Positions 9,101 to 17,307 of a DNA stretch of 64,000 nt are shown piece after piece. Numbering within the stretch: position 1 is the stretch's first letter; the number at the start of each line of letters is the position of its first letter. The DNA is from Roseiarcus sp036513315 (lineage in GTDB: Bacteria > Pseudomonadota > Alphaproteobacteria > Rhizobiales > Beijerinckiaceae), in assembly GCA_036513315.1 (NCBI GenBank), contig DATBZF010000056.1, forward strand, positions 1-64,000, written 5' to 3'. Under the pieces are notes generated by a model. The model saw only the letters and a program-made list of their open reading frames with translations. It had not been told where the DNA came from and did no database searches. Made by a program: the position numbers and the translations under genes.

Positions 9101-10095
9101 CGGGGCGCCGAACCTCTGCGCCGCGTGCGCGTCTGGCCCTCGGCGGCGGACGGCGGCGCGGCAAGCGGACCGAGCGCCGCCTCCACATCCGTCAATTGCG
9201 GACGGGCGCCCGGCACATGGCCGTGCATCGCGCGGCGCATCGCGGCCACATGCGCCGGAGTCGAGCCGCAACAGCCGCCGACGATGCGCGCGCCCGCATC
9301 GATCGCGAGGCCCGCATAGACGGCCATCAATTCCGGCGTGCCGGAATAATGGATATGAGCGCCATGCCATTGCGGGATGCCGGCATTGGCCTTGGCGATC
9401 ACGACCGCCTCCGGCCGCGCCTGCGACATCGCCAGGATCGACATGACGAGATCGGCCGCGCCGACCCCGCAATTGGCGCCGAACGCCAGTGGTGGCGGAT
9501 CAAAGCCGCACGCCAGTTCCGCGAGCGGCGCCGGCGCGACCCCCATCATCGTCCTGCCTGCCGTGTCGAAGCTCGCGCTTATCGTATAAGGCATGCCGAG
9601 CGAGCCGGCGGCGCGCGCCGCGGCTCTGATTTCATCAGGCGCCGACATGGTCTCGATCCAGACGACATCGGCGCCGCCTTCTTTCAACCCTTCGATCTGC
9701 TCGACGAAAATATCGAACGCCTGGTCCTCCGTAATCGGCCCCAGCGGCGCCAGGAGATCGCCAGTCGGCCCTACCGAGCCGGCCACGACGACGGGCCGCC
9801 CGGCGCTTGCGGCGGCGGAACGCGCAATTCCCGCGGCCAGCCGATTGAGTTCGCGCGTCCGGCCCTCCAGTTGATGAAGCATTAGCCGGCGCCGATTGCC
9901 GCCGAAACTATTGGTCAGGATAATGTCGGCGCCCGCATCGACAAAGCTCCGATGAAGCGCGTGAATGCGATCGGGGTAGGCGACGTTCCAAAGTTCGGGG
10001 CTGTCGCCGGACGTCAGACCCATTTCAAAGAGATTGGTGCCCGTGGCGCCGTCAGCCAGAAGGGGGCGGCCTTGGGCAAGCAGAGTTTCGAGCAT
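9097..10095 (-). CDS. bmt: Homocysteine S-methyltransferase family protein (betaine-homocysteine methyltransferase-like)
   Basis: 332 residues. It transfers a methyl group to homocysteine to form methionine, most likely from a betaine-type donor. The N-terminal LADGATGTNLFEMGL and the zinc ligands C209 (FGANCGVG) and C275/C276 (VGGCCGSTP) define the Pfam S-methyl_trans fold. ILTNSFGGNR and SFDTAGRTMMG are family stretches. I chose the ATG at 10095, which follows GAGGATTAGG. The alternative at 10110 adds MPRIR and lacks a ribosome site. The last ~25 residues are Arg- and Ser-rich. It overlaps the RluD-family gene by 4 bases. The methyl donor cannot be determined from sequence. Confidence 0.87.
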   Translation of the reverse strand: MLETLLAQGRPLLADGATGTNLFEMGLTSGDSPELWNVAYPDRIHALHRSFVDAGADIILTNSFGGNRRRLMLHQLEGRTRELNRLAAGIARSAAASAGRPVVVAGSVGPTGDLLAPLGPITEDQAFDIFVEQIEGLKEGGADVVWIETMSAPDEIRAAARAAGSLGMPYTISASFDTAGRTMMGVAPAPLAELACGFDPPPLAFGANCGVGAADLVMSILAMSQARPEAVVIAKANAGIPQWHGAHIHYSGTPELMAVYAGLAIDAGARIVGGCCGSTPAHVAAMRRAMHGHVPGARPQLTDVEAALGPLAAPPSAAEGQTRTRRRGSAPR

Positions 10096-10426
10096 CCTAA
10101 TCCTCGGCAAAACTTTGCCGCCGACGCGGCCGCGGCGTCCCGGCCTCGCGCCGCCGCAAAGTCGAAGACGTTAGGCAGCTGTAAATAGGCCCGCAACGCG
10201 CCGGCGGCAAGCCAAGGCGCGTCCGTCGCGATCCTGGGCGGGCGTTCAGCGAACGATGGCGGCGAACCGTCTTGATTCCGGAATCGCGATCCCTTATTTA
10301 GCCGGCATCGATTTCTGGCCGACGACTTGGCCTCGCATCCGCCGATGCGTGCTGACGACCCTCCCGCCATCGATATTCCGCCGGCGCTTTGGCGCTATGT
10401 CTATTGCGAAATTAGGGAACGCTCCC
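10096..10426. other. Divergent intergenic region between bmt and the cold-shock gene
   Basis: 331 bases between divergent genes. It should contain both promoters and the long untranslated leader usual for cold-shock genes. An open frame continues upstream of the cold-shock start as far as 10256 but has no family resemblance. I see no repeat, RNA gene or clear operator. Confidence 0.4.
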
Positions 10427-10636
10427 ATGGCTACGGGAACTGTGAAGTGGTTCAACGCGACGAAAGGTTATGGCTTCATCCAGCCGGATGACGGCGGCAA
10501 GGACGTTTTCGTCCATATCAGCGCCGTCGAGCAGGCAGGCCTGCGCGAACTCAATGAAGGCCAGAAGGTCAATTACGAGATCGTCGCCGACAAGCGCACG
10601 GGCAAATCCTCGGCTGGCAACCTGCGCGCCGCCTGA
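10427..10636 (+). CDS. cspA: Cold-shock domain protein (CspA family)
   Basis: 69 residues, a single cold-shock domain that binds single-stranded RNA and DNA. RNP1 is KGYGFI (13-18) and RNP2 is VFVHI (27-31), with the opening MATGTVKWFN typical of alphaproteobacterial paralogues. AGGGA precedes the ATG. An in-frame extension to 10256 was not accepted because the family starts exactly here. It is a single-gene unit, closed by a strong terminator 54 bases downstream. Whether this paralogue responds to cold or is constitutive is not visible. Confidence 0.96.
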   Translation: MATGTVKWFNATKGYGFIQPDDGGKDVFVHISAVEQAGLRELNEGQKVNYEIVADKRTGKSSAGNLRAA

Positions 10637-10689
10637 GTCGCCTATTCGTTCCGTGAAGCCTGTTCGGCTAACGGGCGTGTGAGAATAAG

Positions 10690-10716
10690 AGCCCCGGCGA
10701 CAACGCCGGGGCTTTT
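10690..10716 (+). terminator. Rho-independent terminator of the cold-shock gene
   Basis: A perfect hairpin: AGCCCCGGCG, loop ACAA, CGCCGGGGCT, followed by TTTTGTGT. The stem is 9-10 bp and almost all G/C. It isolates the cold-shock gene from xylB, whose start is only 50 bases further on. Confidence 0.93.
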
Positions 10717-10765
10717 GTGTATTGAGCCTCCAGGAAGCGCCAAAGCGCAAATGGGGAGCGAAACG

Positions 10766-12268
10766 ATGCCAGAGATTGCGCCGGCCGGAGATACGTTTCT
10801 CGGCCTCGACATCGGCACGTCTTCGATCAAGGCCGTTTTGGTCGATGCGCGCCAACGCCTTCTCGCCGAAGCGTCCGTTCCCCTGACGCTTTCGCGCCCG
10901 CAGCCTCTATGGAGCGAGCAGGACCCGGCGGACTGGGCGAATGGCGTTCACCAGGCAGTCGCGGGGATAAGGCGGGACAGACCTGAAGCTTTCGCCGGCC
11001 TTGCCGCCATCGGTCTTTCCGGGCAGATGCATGGCGCGGTTCTTCTCGATGGCGCCGACAAGGTCCTGCGCCCCGCGATCCTGTGGAATGACGGACGCTC
11101 CTTCGCCGAATGCGCGGAGCTGGAGCGGCGATTGCCGAATTTTCGCCAGCGCGCGGGCAATATCGCCATGCCCGGCTTCACCGCGCCCAAATTGCTATGG
11201 GTCGCTCGGCATGAACCCGATGTGTTCAAGGCGACGCGACGCGTCCTGCTGCCGAAGGATTATGTGCGTCTGACGCTCAGCGGCGAGCATGTCTCGGAAA
11301 TGTCGGATGCTTCGGGCACGCTCTGGCTCGATATCGCGGGGCGGCGATGGGACGACGATCTCCTCGGCGCGACCGGGCTTGGCGCCGCGCATATGCCTCG
11401 CCTCGTCGAAGGTTCGGCGGCATCGGCCTTTCTGTCGGCTGATCTGGCCAGCCAGTGGGGTCTCGCGGGGCGCAAAATCGTCATCGCCGGCGGCGGCGGC
11501 GACAATGCCGCGGCGGCGGTCGGCATCGGCGCCGTATCGGCCGGACAGGGTCTTGTCTCGCTGGGCACCTCAGGCGTGATTTTCGCCGCCACCGACCGTT
11601 TCGTCGCCCTGCCCGAGCGGACGCTGCACGCTTTCTGTCATGCGCTGCCGGGCCGCTGGCATGGCATGGCGGTGATGCTGTCGGCGGCCTCCTCGCTGGC
11701 GTGGATCGCCGGGATTCTCGGACGCAAGGACATTGACGGGCTGGTCGCCGAGGCCGAGGCCTTCGCCCGTTCGCAGGACAATGTCGCATCAGCTCCCATA
11801 TTCCTGCCTTATCTCAGCGGCGAGCGCACGCCCCATAATGACGCGGGCGCGACCGGCCTGTTCGCCGGATTGCGGGCAGAGCATGGCGCCGAGGCGCTGG
11901 CCTTCGCCGTCATGGAAGGCGTCGCTTTCTCTTTCGCCGATGGCGTCGACGTGATCGACGCGGCCGGCGCGAAACCGAGCTCGACGATGATCGTCGGCGG
12001 CGGCGCGCGCAGCACGTTCTGGGCGCAGATGATCGCCGACGCGACGGGGCTCACCATCGACCTCGCCGAGAGCGCCGAAGCCGGCGCGGCGCTGGGGGCC
12101 GCCCGGCTCGCCATGCTGGCCGCCGGGGCCGGCGATGAAGCGACGATATGCGCGAGGCCTGCGATCGACCGGAGCTTCGCGCCGCATGCCGAGCGCGCCG
12201 CGCGCTCTGCGCCGCGGTTGCGCCGCTACCGCGCGCTCTATCAGGCCGAAAAAGCGGCGCGCGGCTGA
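10766..12268 (+). CDS. xylB: Xylulokinase
   Basis: 500 residues of the FGGY carbohydrate kinase family. The N-terminal phosphate loop is GLDIGTSSIKAV (13-24). GLSGQMHGAVLLD is the xylulokinase-type sugar-binding stretch. The catalytic aspartate is about D246 in GGGGDNAAAAVG, and PYLSGERTPHND and IVGGGARSTFWAQM are the FGGY signatures in the C-terminal half. It phosphorylates D-xylulose to enter the pentose phosphate pathway. The ATG at 10766 has GGGGAG upstream, and MGSET (10751) is an alternative. No xylA or transporter is adjacent. The gene may also serve related ketoses. Confidence 0.92.
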   Translation: MPEIAPAGDTFLGLDIGTSSIKAVLVDARQRLLAEASVPLTLSRPQPLWSEQDPADWANGVHQAVAGIRRDRPEAFAGLAAIGLSGQMHGAVLLDGADKVLRPAILWNDGRSFAECAELERRLPNFRQRAGNIAMPGFTAPKLLWVARHEPDVFKATRRVLLPKDYVRLTLSGEHVSEMSDASGTLWLDIAGRRWDDDLLGATGLGAAHMPRLVEGSAASAFLSADLASQWGLAGRKIVIAGGGGDNAAAAVGIGAVSAGQGLVSLGTSGVIFAATDRFVALPERTLHAFCHALPGRWHGMAVMLSAASSLAWIAGILGRKDIDGLVAEAEAFARSQDNVASAPIFLPYLSGERTPHNDAGATGLFAGLRAEHGAEALAFAVMEGVAFSFADGVDVIDAAGAKPSSTMIVGGGARSTFWAQMIADATGLTIDLAESAEAGAALGAARLAMLAAGAGDEATICARPAIDRSFAPHAERAARSAPRLRRYRALYQAEKAARG

Positions 12269-12356
12269 GGAGGCGCGATTTTTTCCGCAATCCATTTAAC
12301 CTGTTGGAAGGCGTTGCCGGCCTAGGGTGAGCTTACGCCCGCCGCTTGGTGACAGA

Positions 12357-13403
12357 ATGGAAGTGATCGCCTGGACCGGGAATTTGATTCTCGGCCGCCT
12401 GCAATCGGTATTCAATTTCGAGGCGCCCTATGGGCCGGTCGCGCTCGGCGGCGCCTTCGTCTTCGCGGTGCTGTATTATGTCGACGCGCGGCGCAGGCGC
12501 GGGCGCAGGGTCAGCGTCGCGGGCTTTTTCAGATCGATCTTCCCCGCCCGCATCCTCCGCCATCCCTCGTCGCGCCTCGACGTGCGTTTGTGGATCGCCA
12601 ATACGCTGGTTTTCACTTCGGCCTATGGCATGTTTGCGATTGGCAGCCTGCTGTGGCGCAACGGAACGATTGCCCTGGCGACGTCGATTTTCGGTCCTCA
12701 TGAGCCAACCGCCTGGCCGCTATGGGCGATCCTGGCGAGCGTCACTCTGCTCGAATTACTCGCCTACGAATTTGGCTATTGGGCCAGCCATTATCTTTTC
12801 CACGCGATCCCCGCCCTTTGGGAATTCCATAAGGTGCATCATTCGGCGGAAGTGCTGACGACACTGACCGAAATGCGCACCCATCCGGTCGAAATCATCT
12901 TCTTCATGAACGCGATCGCGCTGTGCACAGGCATCGTCTTCGGCGCGATGACCTATCTGTTTGGACCGGGAATCCGCCCCTTCACTTTGCTCAACGCCAA
13001 TCTCGTGCTGATGCTTTTCATCGTGACGATCGGGCATTTGCGCCATTCGCATATGTGGATCGCCTTCACAGGCGTGGCCGGCCGGATCTTTCAAAGTCCG
13101 GCTCACCACCAGATTCATCATTCCGACCAGCCGCGCCACTTCAACAAGAACCTCGGCTTTGCGCTGGCGGTATGGGATTGGCTGTTCGGGACGCTTTACG
13201 TCCCCGAGAAATTCGAGAAAATCACGTTCGGAATCGGCGCCGAACATATTCAGTTCGACACATTGCTCAAGACTTTTGTGACGCCTTTCTCACGTTCCGC
13301 CAACCATCTGGCGACATGGGCGGGAGGTCTGAAAGTTCGCGCACATAAAGGCAGGCCCGGCATTGCGCCCGCCGCTCCGAATGCGCGGACGTCGGAAGGT
13401 TAG
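12357..13403 (+). CDS. Sterol desaturase/fatty acid hydroxylase family membrane protein
   Basis: 348 residues with four to five hydrophobic segments. The di-iron histidine clusters are all present: HYLFH (from 145), HKVHH (from 158) and HHQIHH (about 250-255), matching HX3H/HX2HH/HX2HH of the superfamily. Members hydroxylate or desaturate lipid chains, sterols or carotenoids in the inner membrane. The substrate here is unknown, although hopanoid or fatty acid modification is possible. A GTG at 12327 would add ten residues, but neither start has a strong ribosome site and I prefer the ATG. The proline-rich tail after about 320 is not part of the domain. The next gene is convergent. Confidence 0.88.
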   Translation: MEVIAWTGNLILGRLQSVFNFEAPYGPVALGGAFVFAVLYYVDARRRRGRRVSVAGFFRSIFPARILRHPSSRLDVRLWIANTLVFTSAYGMFAIGSLLWRNGTIALATSIFGPHEPTAWPLWAILASVTLLELLAYEFGYWASHYLFHAIPALWEFHKVHHSAEVLTTLTEMRTHPVEIIFFMNAIALCTGIVFGAMTYLFGPGIRPFTLLNANLVLMLFIVTIGHLRHSHMWIAFTGVAGRIFQSPAHHQIHHSDQPRHFNKNLGFALAVWDWLFGTLYVPEKFEKITFGIGAEHIQFDTLLKTFVTPFSRSANHLATWAGGLKVRAHKGRPGIAPAAPNARTSEG

Positions 13404-13418
13404 CGGGTCAGGCCGGGC

Positions 13419-13922
13419 TCAAGGGGTCACTGAACTAACGGATCGACGCCGGAGCGCGAGGCCCTGGCCGGCTTCCAGCGGCGTCGGCAGATCGGCATGT
13501 TCAGTGGCGATCGTCTTCAACCTGGCGGCGACGTCGGGCGGAAAATCGGCCGCGCGCGGCCGTTCGCCGGTCCGGTCGACGCACATCAGGACCTGTTCGC
13601 TGGTCGAGGCCAGCACATTGTCGCTGACCAGCCGCGCCTCGAGCCAGAATCGCAGGCGCTTGGCGTCGATCTCGAGCACCTGGGCGCTGATCGCGATGCG
13701 CTCGCCGAGTCTCGCCTCGGCGAGATAACGGATGATCAACCCCAGCGTATAGATCGTGCGCCCGGTGGCCTCGCGCCCCTCCGGACCCAGTCCGACACGC
13801 TCCATGAAAACGTCGCCGGCGCGGCTGAAAGCGACCGCGTGATAGGCGTCGTTGAGATGGTCGTTATAGTCGACCCATTCACGGGGAATTTCGACTTCCA
13901 GCAGATGCATCGGCCCCGGCAT
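13419..13922 (-). CDS. Acyl-CoA thioesterase, hot-dog fold
   Basis: 167 residues. The opening reads EVEIPREWVDYNDHLNDAYHAVAFSRAGD, which is the hot-dog helix of the 4-hydroxybenzoyl-CoA thioesterase group, with the probable catalytic aspartate in YNDHLND. Later, GRTIYTLGLIIRYLAEARLGERI forms the central strands. It probably hydrolyses a short or medium acyl-CoA; similar proteins are found beside carnitine catabolism genes elsewhere. The ATG at 13922 has AGAGGGA upstream. A second ATG at 13943 is also possible. It faces the sterol-desaturase-like gene and diverges from the EamA transporter. Confidence 0.8.
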   Translation of the reverse strand: MPGPMHLLEVEIPREWVDYNDHLNDAYHAVAFSRAGDVFMERVGLGPEGREATGRTIYTLGLIIRYLAEARLGERIAISAQVLEIDAKRLRFWLEARLVSDNVLASTSEQVLMCVDRTGERPRAADFPPDVAARLKTIATEHADLPTPLEAGQGLALRRRSVSSVTP

Positions 13923-14112
13923 GGCGATTTCCCTCTCATCCACGGCGTCCCTCGCCTTGCGCTCCTATCGACCCGGCGAAAGGCTTAATCAACCGCAAAA
14001 TCCGGCGGCGGAGGCGATATTTTCGAGAAGCCTGGCCCACCCGCTTGACGTGGGCCCCCGGCAACCTCCAAGTCTGCCGCCCGCAAAGCCAAAGCGGACG
14101 ATTGGAGAAAAC

Positions 14113-15003
14113 ATGCTCGGCGGGAATTCGGCGCGCCGGCGTGGCCTCATCCTTGTTTTGATCGCGGCAGTGCTTTGGAGTTCGGCCGGATTTTTCGCCC
14201 GTCTCATCGACCACCTCGACGTCTGGACCATGTTGTGCGGGCGCGCCTTCTTTGGCGCCCTGTTCTTGTTCGTTGTCGCGATCGTTGAATGGCGGCGCGG
14301 CATCCTCGGCCCCCATCTCGGGCTGGGGCCGCGGATGCTGCCGATCGTCGCGCTCGCGGCGGTGGCGATGACCAGCTACATCGCCGCGCTCAAGACGACG
14401 ACGGTGGCGGAAGTAATGGTCATTTACGCAACGTTGCCGTTCGTCGCCGCCGGCCTCGCTTTCGCAGTCAACCGGGAACGCACCAGCGCCCGCACGCTGA
14501 TCGCCGCCGGCGTCGCGCTTCTGGGCGTCTTGGTCATGGTCGCAAGCGCTTTGGGGACCGGCAGGCTGTTGGGGCAGGCGATATCCCTCCTGATGACCGC
14601 GGCCTTCGGCCTGATGATCGTCCTGCAACGTCGCCATCCGGGGGTGTCGATGACGGCGATCAACGGCATGGGCGCCGTCGTGACGGCCCTGGTCGGCTTC
14701 GGCTTTTCGCCCGCCCACCCCGGCGTGACGCTCTACGATCTTTGCGTGCTCGCCGCCTTCGGCGCGACGACCTTGTGCATCGCTTTTTTCCTGTTCATGG
14801 AAGGCGCCAAACACATTCCTCCGGCCGAGGCGGGGCTGATCGCCATGCTCGACGTCGTGCTCGGGCCTCTTTGGGTTTTTCTCGCCTTTGGCGAACAGCC
14901 CGGTCCCATGGCGATCGTCGGCGGGACCCTTGTCCTCGGCGCGCTGGTCTGGCGGCTGCTGCCGGAAATCGGAGGCGGCCGAAATGGGTCTGCCGGCGAG
15001 TAA
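14113..15003 (+). CDS. EamA/DMT-family transporter
   Basis: 296 residues with ten predicted membrane helices in two EamA repeats: about 12-145 (LVLIAAVLWSSAGFFARL... AGVALLGVLVMVAS) and about 155-285 (SLLMTAAFGLMIVLQRR... GGTLVLGALVWRLL). Drug/metabolite exporters of this type move amino acids, nucleosides or other small metabolites across the inner membrane, and the substrate is not predictable. The ATG at 14113 has GGAG upstream. A 64-codon upstream extension overlaps the divergent thioesterase and was rejected. Downstream lies the first cloverleaf repeat. Confidence 0.88.
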   Translation: MLGGNSARRRGLILVLIAAVLWSSAGFFARLIDHLDVWTMLCGRAFFGALFLFVVAIVEWRRGILGPHLGLGPRMLPIVALAAVAMTSYIAALKTTTVAEVMVIYATLPFVAAGLAFAVNRERTSARTLIAAGVALLGVLVMVASALGTGRLLGQAISLLMTAAFGLMIVLQRRHPGVSMTAINGMGAVVTALVGFGFSPAHPGVTLYDLCVLAAFGATTLCIAFFLFMEGAKHIPPAEAGLIAMLDVVLGPLWVFLAFGEQPGPMAIVGGTLVLGALVWRLLPEIGGGRNGSAGE

Positions 15004-15088
15004 GCAGCGCCGCGATCGGCGCTGGAGCATTCCGCATTTGAGTCGACTGAGTTGACGCGACAGGCGCCGTTGCGACCGGCGACACCAT

Positions 15089-15250
15089 CTCATTGATTGC
15101 ATGGAGGCGATTATGCGCGAGAGGAATTCGAACTCAAGGACGACCACAAAGTGGTCGCCGCCGGAGGCGGCGGGCCTTCGTCCCGTCCTTGACTTCGAAT
15201 TCCTCTCGCGCCCCGCTCCGCCATGCAAACAATGGGGAAATCCGCCCTCG
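15089..15250 (+). repeat. Intergenic four-way-junction repeat, copy A (162 bp)
   Basis: The element pairs along almost its full length. The outer stem is 15115-15140 with 15186-15211: 18 bp, one C/C mismatch, then 7 bp. It encloses three hairpins placed end to end, 15141-15157 (CGACCAC, loop AAA), 15158-15170 (CCGCC, loop GGA) and 15171-15185 (CGGG-C-C, loop TTC). No base between them is unpaired. Outside the outer stem, CATTGATTGCATGG at 15091 pairs with CCATGCAAACAATG, with one mismatch. Copy B is identical over the first 52 bases. It lies between two co-directional genes. Its family is unknown to me. Confidence 0.88.
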
Positions 15251-15278
15251 GTCATCATCTCAAATGTTGTGAAGCCGT

Positions 15279-15342
15279 ATTGACTTCGATCTCATTCCGC
15301 GCGCCGCTCCGCCCAATGAATCCACAGCGGAATCTGATTTCA
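15279..15342 (+). repeat. Right-half remnant of the four-way-junction repeat
   Basis: Starting with TTGACTTCGATCTCATTCCG and continuing GCGCCGCTCCGCCCAATGAATC, this stretch matches the right arm and right flank of copy C (46055 on) at most positions. It differs more from copy A beside it. No matching left arm is present upstream. It is probably a relic of a C-type element, truncated by deletion or by arrival of copy A. Confidence 0.7.
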
Positions 15343-15465
15343 ACCGTTCATGCGGCCTCCGTTCAGACGCCGGTTGATTCTGACGCCAGCACGCGCTAGC
15401 TGCGCGATCGTTCATTTCGCCCTATAACCAATGCCGGCGGCGTTCGCTCGGGAGGAAATGAATTC

Positions 15466-16221
15466 ATGTCCGCGGATAAATTCGCTCTGATTACCGGCGC
15501 TGGCGGCGGCATCGGCCGCGCGGCGGCGCTGGCGCTGGCAAAGGCTGGCTGGCATGTGGCGGTGACCGGTCGCCGCCAGCAGCCCCTTGAGGAAACGGCG
15601 AGGGAAATCGCCGCGCTCGGCCGACGCGCGCTTGCCGTCTCCTGCGATGTCGGAGATCCGCAATCGGTGAAGGCTTTATTCGCCAAAACCGCCGAGGCGT
15701 TCGGTCGGCTCGACCTGCTCTTCAACAATGCCGGGGCCGGCGCGCCGCCTGTCGCGATGGAGGATCTCTCCTACGAGCAATGGAAAGCCGTTGTCGACGT
15801 CAATCTGACCGGCGCCTTCCTTTGCGCGCAGGGCGCCATTTCCATCATGAAAAGCCAGACGCCGAAGGGCGGGCGCATCATCAACAACGGCTCGATCTCC
15901 GCCCATGCGCCGCGACCAAATTCGGCGCCCTATACCGCGACCAAACACGCCATCACCGGCCTCACCAAATCGATCGCGCTCGATGCGCGACAACATGACA
16001 TCGCCTGCGGCCAGATCGACATCGGCAATGCGCTCACCGATATGGCCCGCAAGATGACGCTGGGCGTTCCGCAAGCCGACGGCAGGATCGCCATCGAGCC
16101 GACGATCGACCCGGGCCAGGTCGGCGACGCCATCGTCCATATGGCGAGCCTGCCTTTGTCGGCCAATATTCTGACGATGACGATCATGGCGACCAAAATG
16201 CCGTTCGTTGGACGCGGCTGA
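15466..16221 (+). CDS. SDR-family NAD(P)-dependent oxidoreductase
   Basis: 251 residues. The Rossmann motif TGAGGGIG is at 10-17, NNAG follows LDLLF at about 88, and the catalytic set is Ser143 (NNGSIS), Tyr156 and Lys160 (YTATK). These mark a classical short-chain dehydrogenase. Substrate unknown. The start has GGAGGAA upstream. The stop falls within the first codons of the asparaginase gene, so the two are likely co-transcribed. Confidence 0.88.
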   Translation: MSADKFALITGAGGGIGRAAALALAKAGWHVAVTGRRQQPLEETAREIAALGRRALAVSCDVGDPQSVKALFAKTAEAFGRLDLLFNNAGAGAPPVAMEDLSYEQWKAVVDVNLTGAFLCAQGAISIMKSQTPKGGRIINNGSISAHAPRPNSAPYTATKHAITGLTKSIALDARQHDIACGQIDIGNALTDMARKMTLGVPQADGRIAIEPTIDPGQVGDAIVHMASLPLSANILTMTIMATKMPFVGRG

Positions 16222-17239
16222 GGTGCTCGATCCGGTCCTTGTCGAAGTCACGCGCGGCGCGCGGGTTGAAAGCCGCCATCGCGGCGCGGTCGCCGTTTGC
16301 GACGGCGACGGGCGCATGGTCTTCGCGCTCGGCGACTGCGACGCGGCGGTATTCCCGCGCTCGGCGATCAAGGCGCTTCAGGCGCTGCCGCTCGTCGAGA
16401 GCGGCGCGGCGGATCGCTACGGGCTGACCAGGGCCGAGATCGCGCTCGCCTGCGCGTCGCATTCGGGCGAGCCGATCCATGCCCGAACCGCGTTCGCCAT
16501 GTTGCAAAAATGCGGGCGGGACGTTGACGCCCTGGAATGCGGAATCCATTGGCCCTCCAGCGATGCAGCGGCCCGCACGCTCGCCGCCGAAGGCGCCGAG
16601 CCCTCCGCGCTCCACAACAATTGCTCGGGCAAGCATGCGGGCTTTGTCTGTTTGAGTTGCGCGGCAGGGGTCGATCCGAGCGGTTATGTCGCGCCCGATC
16701 ATTTCGTGCAGCGCGAGGTCAGAGCGGCGATTGAAGACATGACGCAGACGCGGCTCGCCGATCCCGGTGTGCGCGCCGTCGATGGCTGCGCCATCCCGAC
16801 CTACGCCATCCCGCTCAAAGCGCTGGCCCGTGGGTTCGCGCGCTTTGGCGCCGGCGATCGGCTGACGCCCGCGCGGGCCGCGGCGACCAGGCGGATTCGC
16901 GAAGCTGTCGCCGCTCATCCGGAGATGGTCGCGGGAACCGGACGCTTCGATACAATCGTGATGAAAGCGCTCGGGCTTCGCGCTTTCGTCAAGACCGGCG
17001 CCGAGGGCGTCTATTGCGCCGCCCTGCCCGAGCTCGGCCTTGGCGTCGCGATCAAATGCGAGGACGGCGCGAAGCGGGCCGCCGAGACCGCGATGGCGGC
17101 GCTTATCGCGCGATTTCTGCCGCTCAACGAGAACGAACAAACGGCGCTCGCCCCGCGTCTGGAACAGCCTCTGTGCAACTGGAACCGCGAGCAAATCGGG
17201 CTGATCCGCCCGGCCGCCGCGCTGACGCGCGAAAGCTGA
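16208..17239 (+). CDS. L-asparaginase II family protein (COG4448 type)
   Basis: 343 residues resembling the thermolabile asparaginases first described in rhizobia, distinct from the E. coli fold. The family blocks are VLVEVTRGARVESRHRGAV at the start, ACASHSGEPIHARTAF, LHNNCSGKHAGFVCLSC and VDGCAIPTYAIPL. It should hydrolyse asparagine to aspartate and ammonia in the cytoplasm. The start is uncertain: a TTG at 16208 overlaps the SDR stop by 14 bases, and a GTG at 16223 would start VLDPVLVEVTRG and fits the family equally well. It is followed by argB after 68 bases. Confidence 0.87.
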   Translation: MDAAEVLDPVLVEVTRGARVESRHRGAVAVCDGDGRMVFALGDCDAAVFPRSAIKALQALPLVESGAADRYGLTRAEIALACASHSGEPIHARTAFAMLQKCGRDVDALECGIHWPSSDAAARTLAAEGAEPSALHNNCSGKHAGFVCLSCAAGVDPSGYVAPDHFVQREVRAAIEDMTQTRLADPGVRAVDGCAIPTYAIPLKALARGFARFGAGDRLTPARAAATRRIREAVAAHPEMVAGTGRFDTIVMKALGLRAFVKTGAEGVYCAALPELGLGVAIKCEDGAKRAAETAMAALIARFLPLNENEQTALAPRLEQPLCNWNREQIGLIRPAAALTRES

Positions 17240-17249
17240 CGTCAAACGT

Positions 17250-17278
17250 TTGAGCTTGGCCGCGCAAGCGGCTAGAAG
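17250..17278 (+). promoter_or_regulatory. Candidate sigma-70 promoter for argB
   Basis: TTGAGC (17250-17255), a 17-base spacer and TAGAAG (17273-17278) lie 30 bases before the argB ATG. A 12-bp palindrome, TCAAACGTTTGA (17242-17253), overlaps the -35 box and could be an operator. Both readings rest on pattern only. Confidence 0.35.
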
Positions 17279-17307
17279 TGCGCGCCGAGAAATTCAGGAC
17301 ATGCCTA

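Larger units (their letters stand above)
15004..15465. other. Intergenic region carrying structured repeats
   Basis: 462 bases without a protein gene. It contains one full cloverleaf repeat (15089-15250) and a right-half copy (15279-15342), described separately. The rest holds the promoter and ribosome site (GGAGGAAATGAATTC before the ATG at 15466) of the SDR gene. Confidence 0.6.

Noticed and set aside
10256..10426. N-terminal extension of the cold-shock protein
   Set aside because: Family members start at MATGTVKWF, with a ribosome site just ahead. The upstream frame has no similarity to anything known.
15115..15211. Cloverleaf read as a tRNA
   Set aside because: The outer stem is 26 bp, there is no T-loop or anticodon-loop pattern and no CCA-ready end. 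The arms have 3-7-base loops with no tRNA consensus.
15101..15283. 60-codon open frame within repeat copy A
   Set aside because: It reads straight through the palindromic element, and its sequence is dictated by the repeat. Copy B has no equivalent frame of similar length in the same phase.
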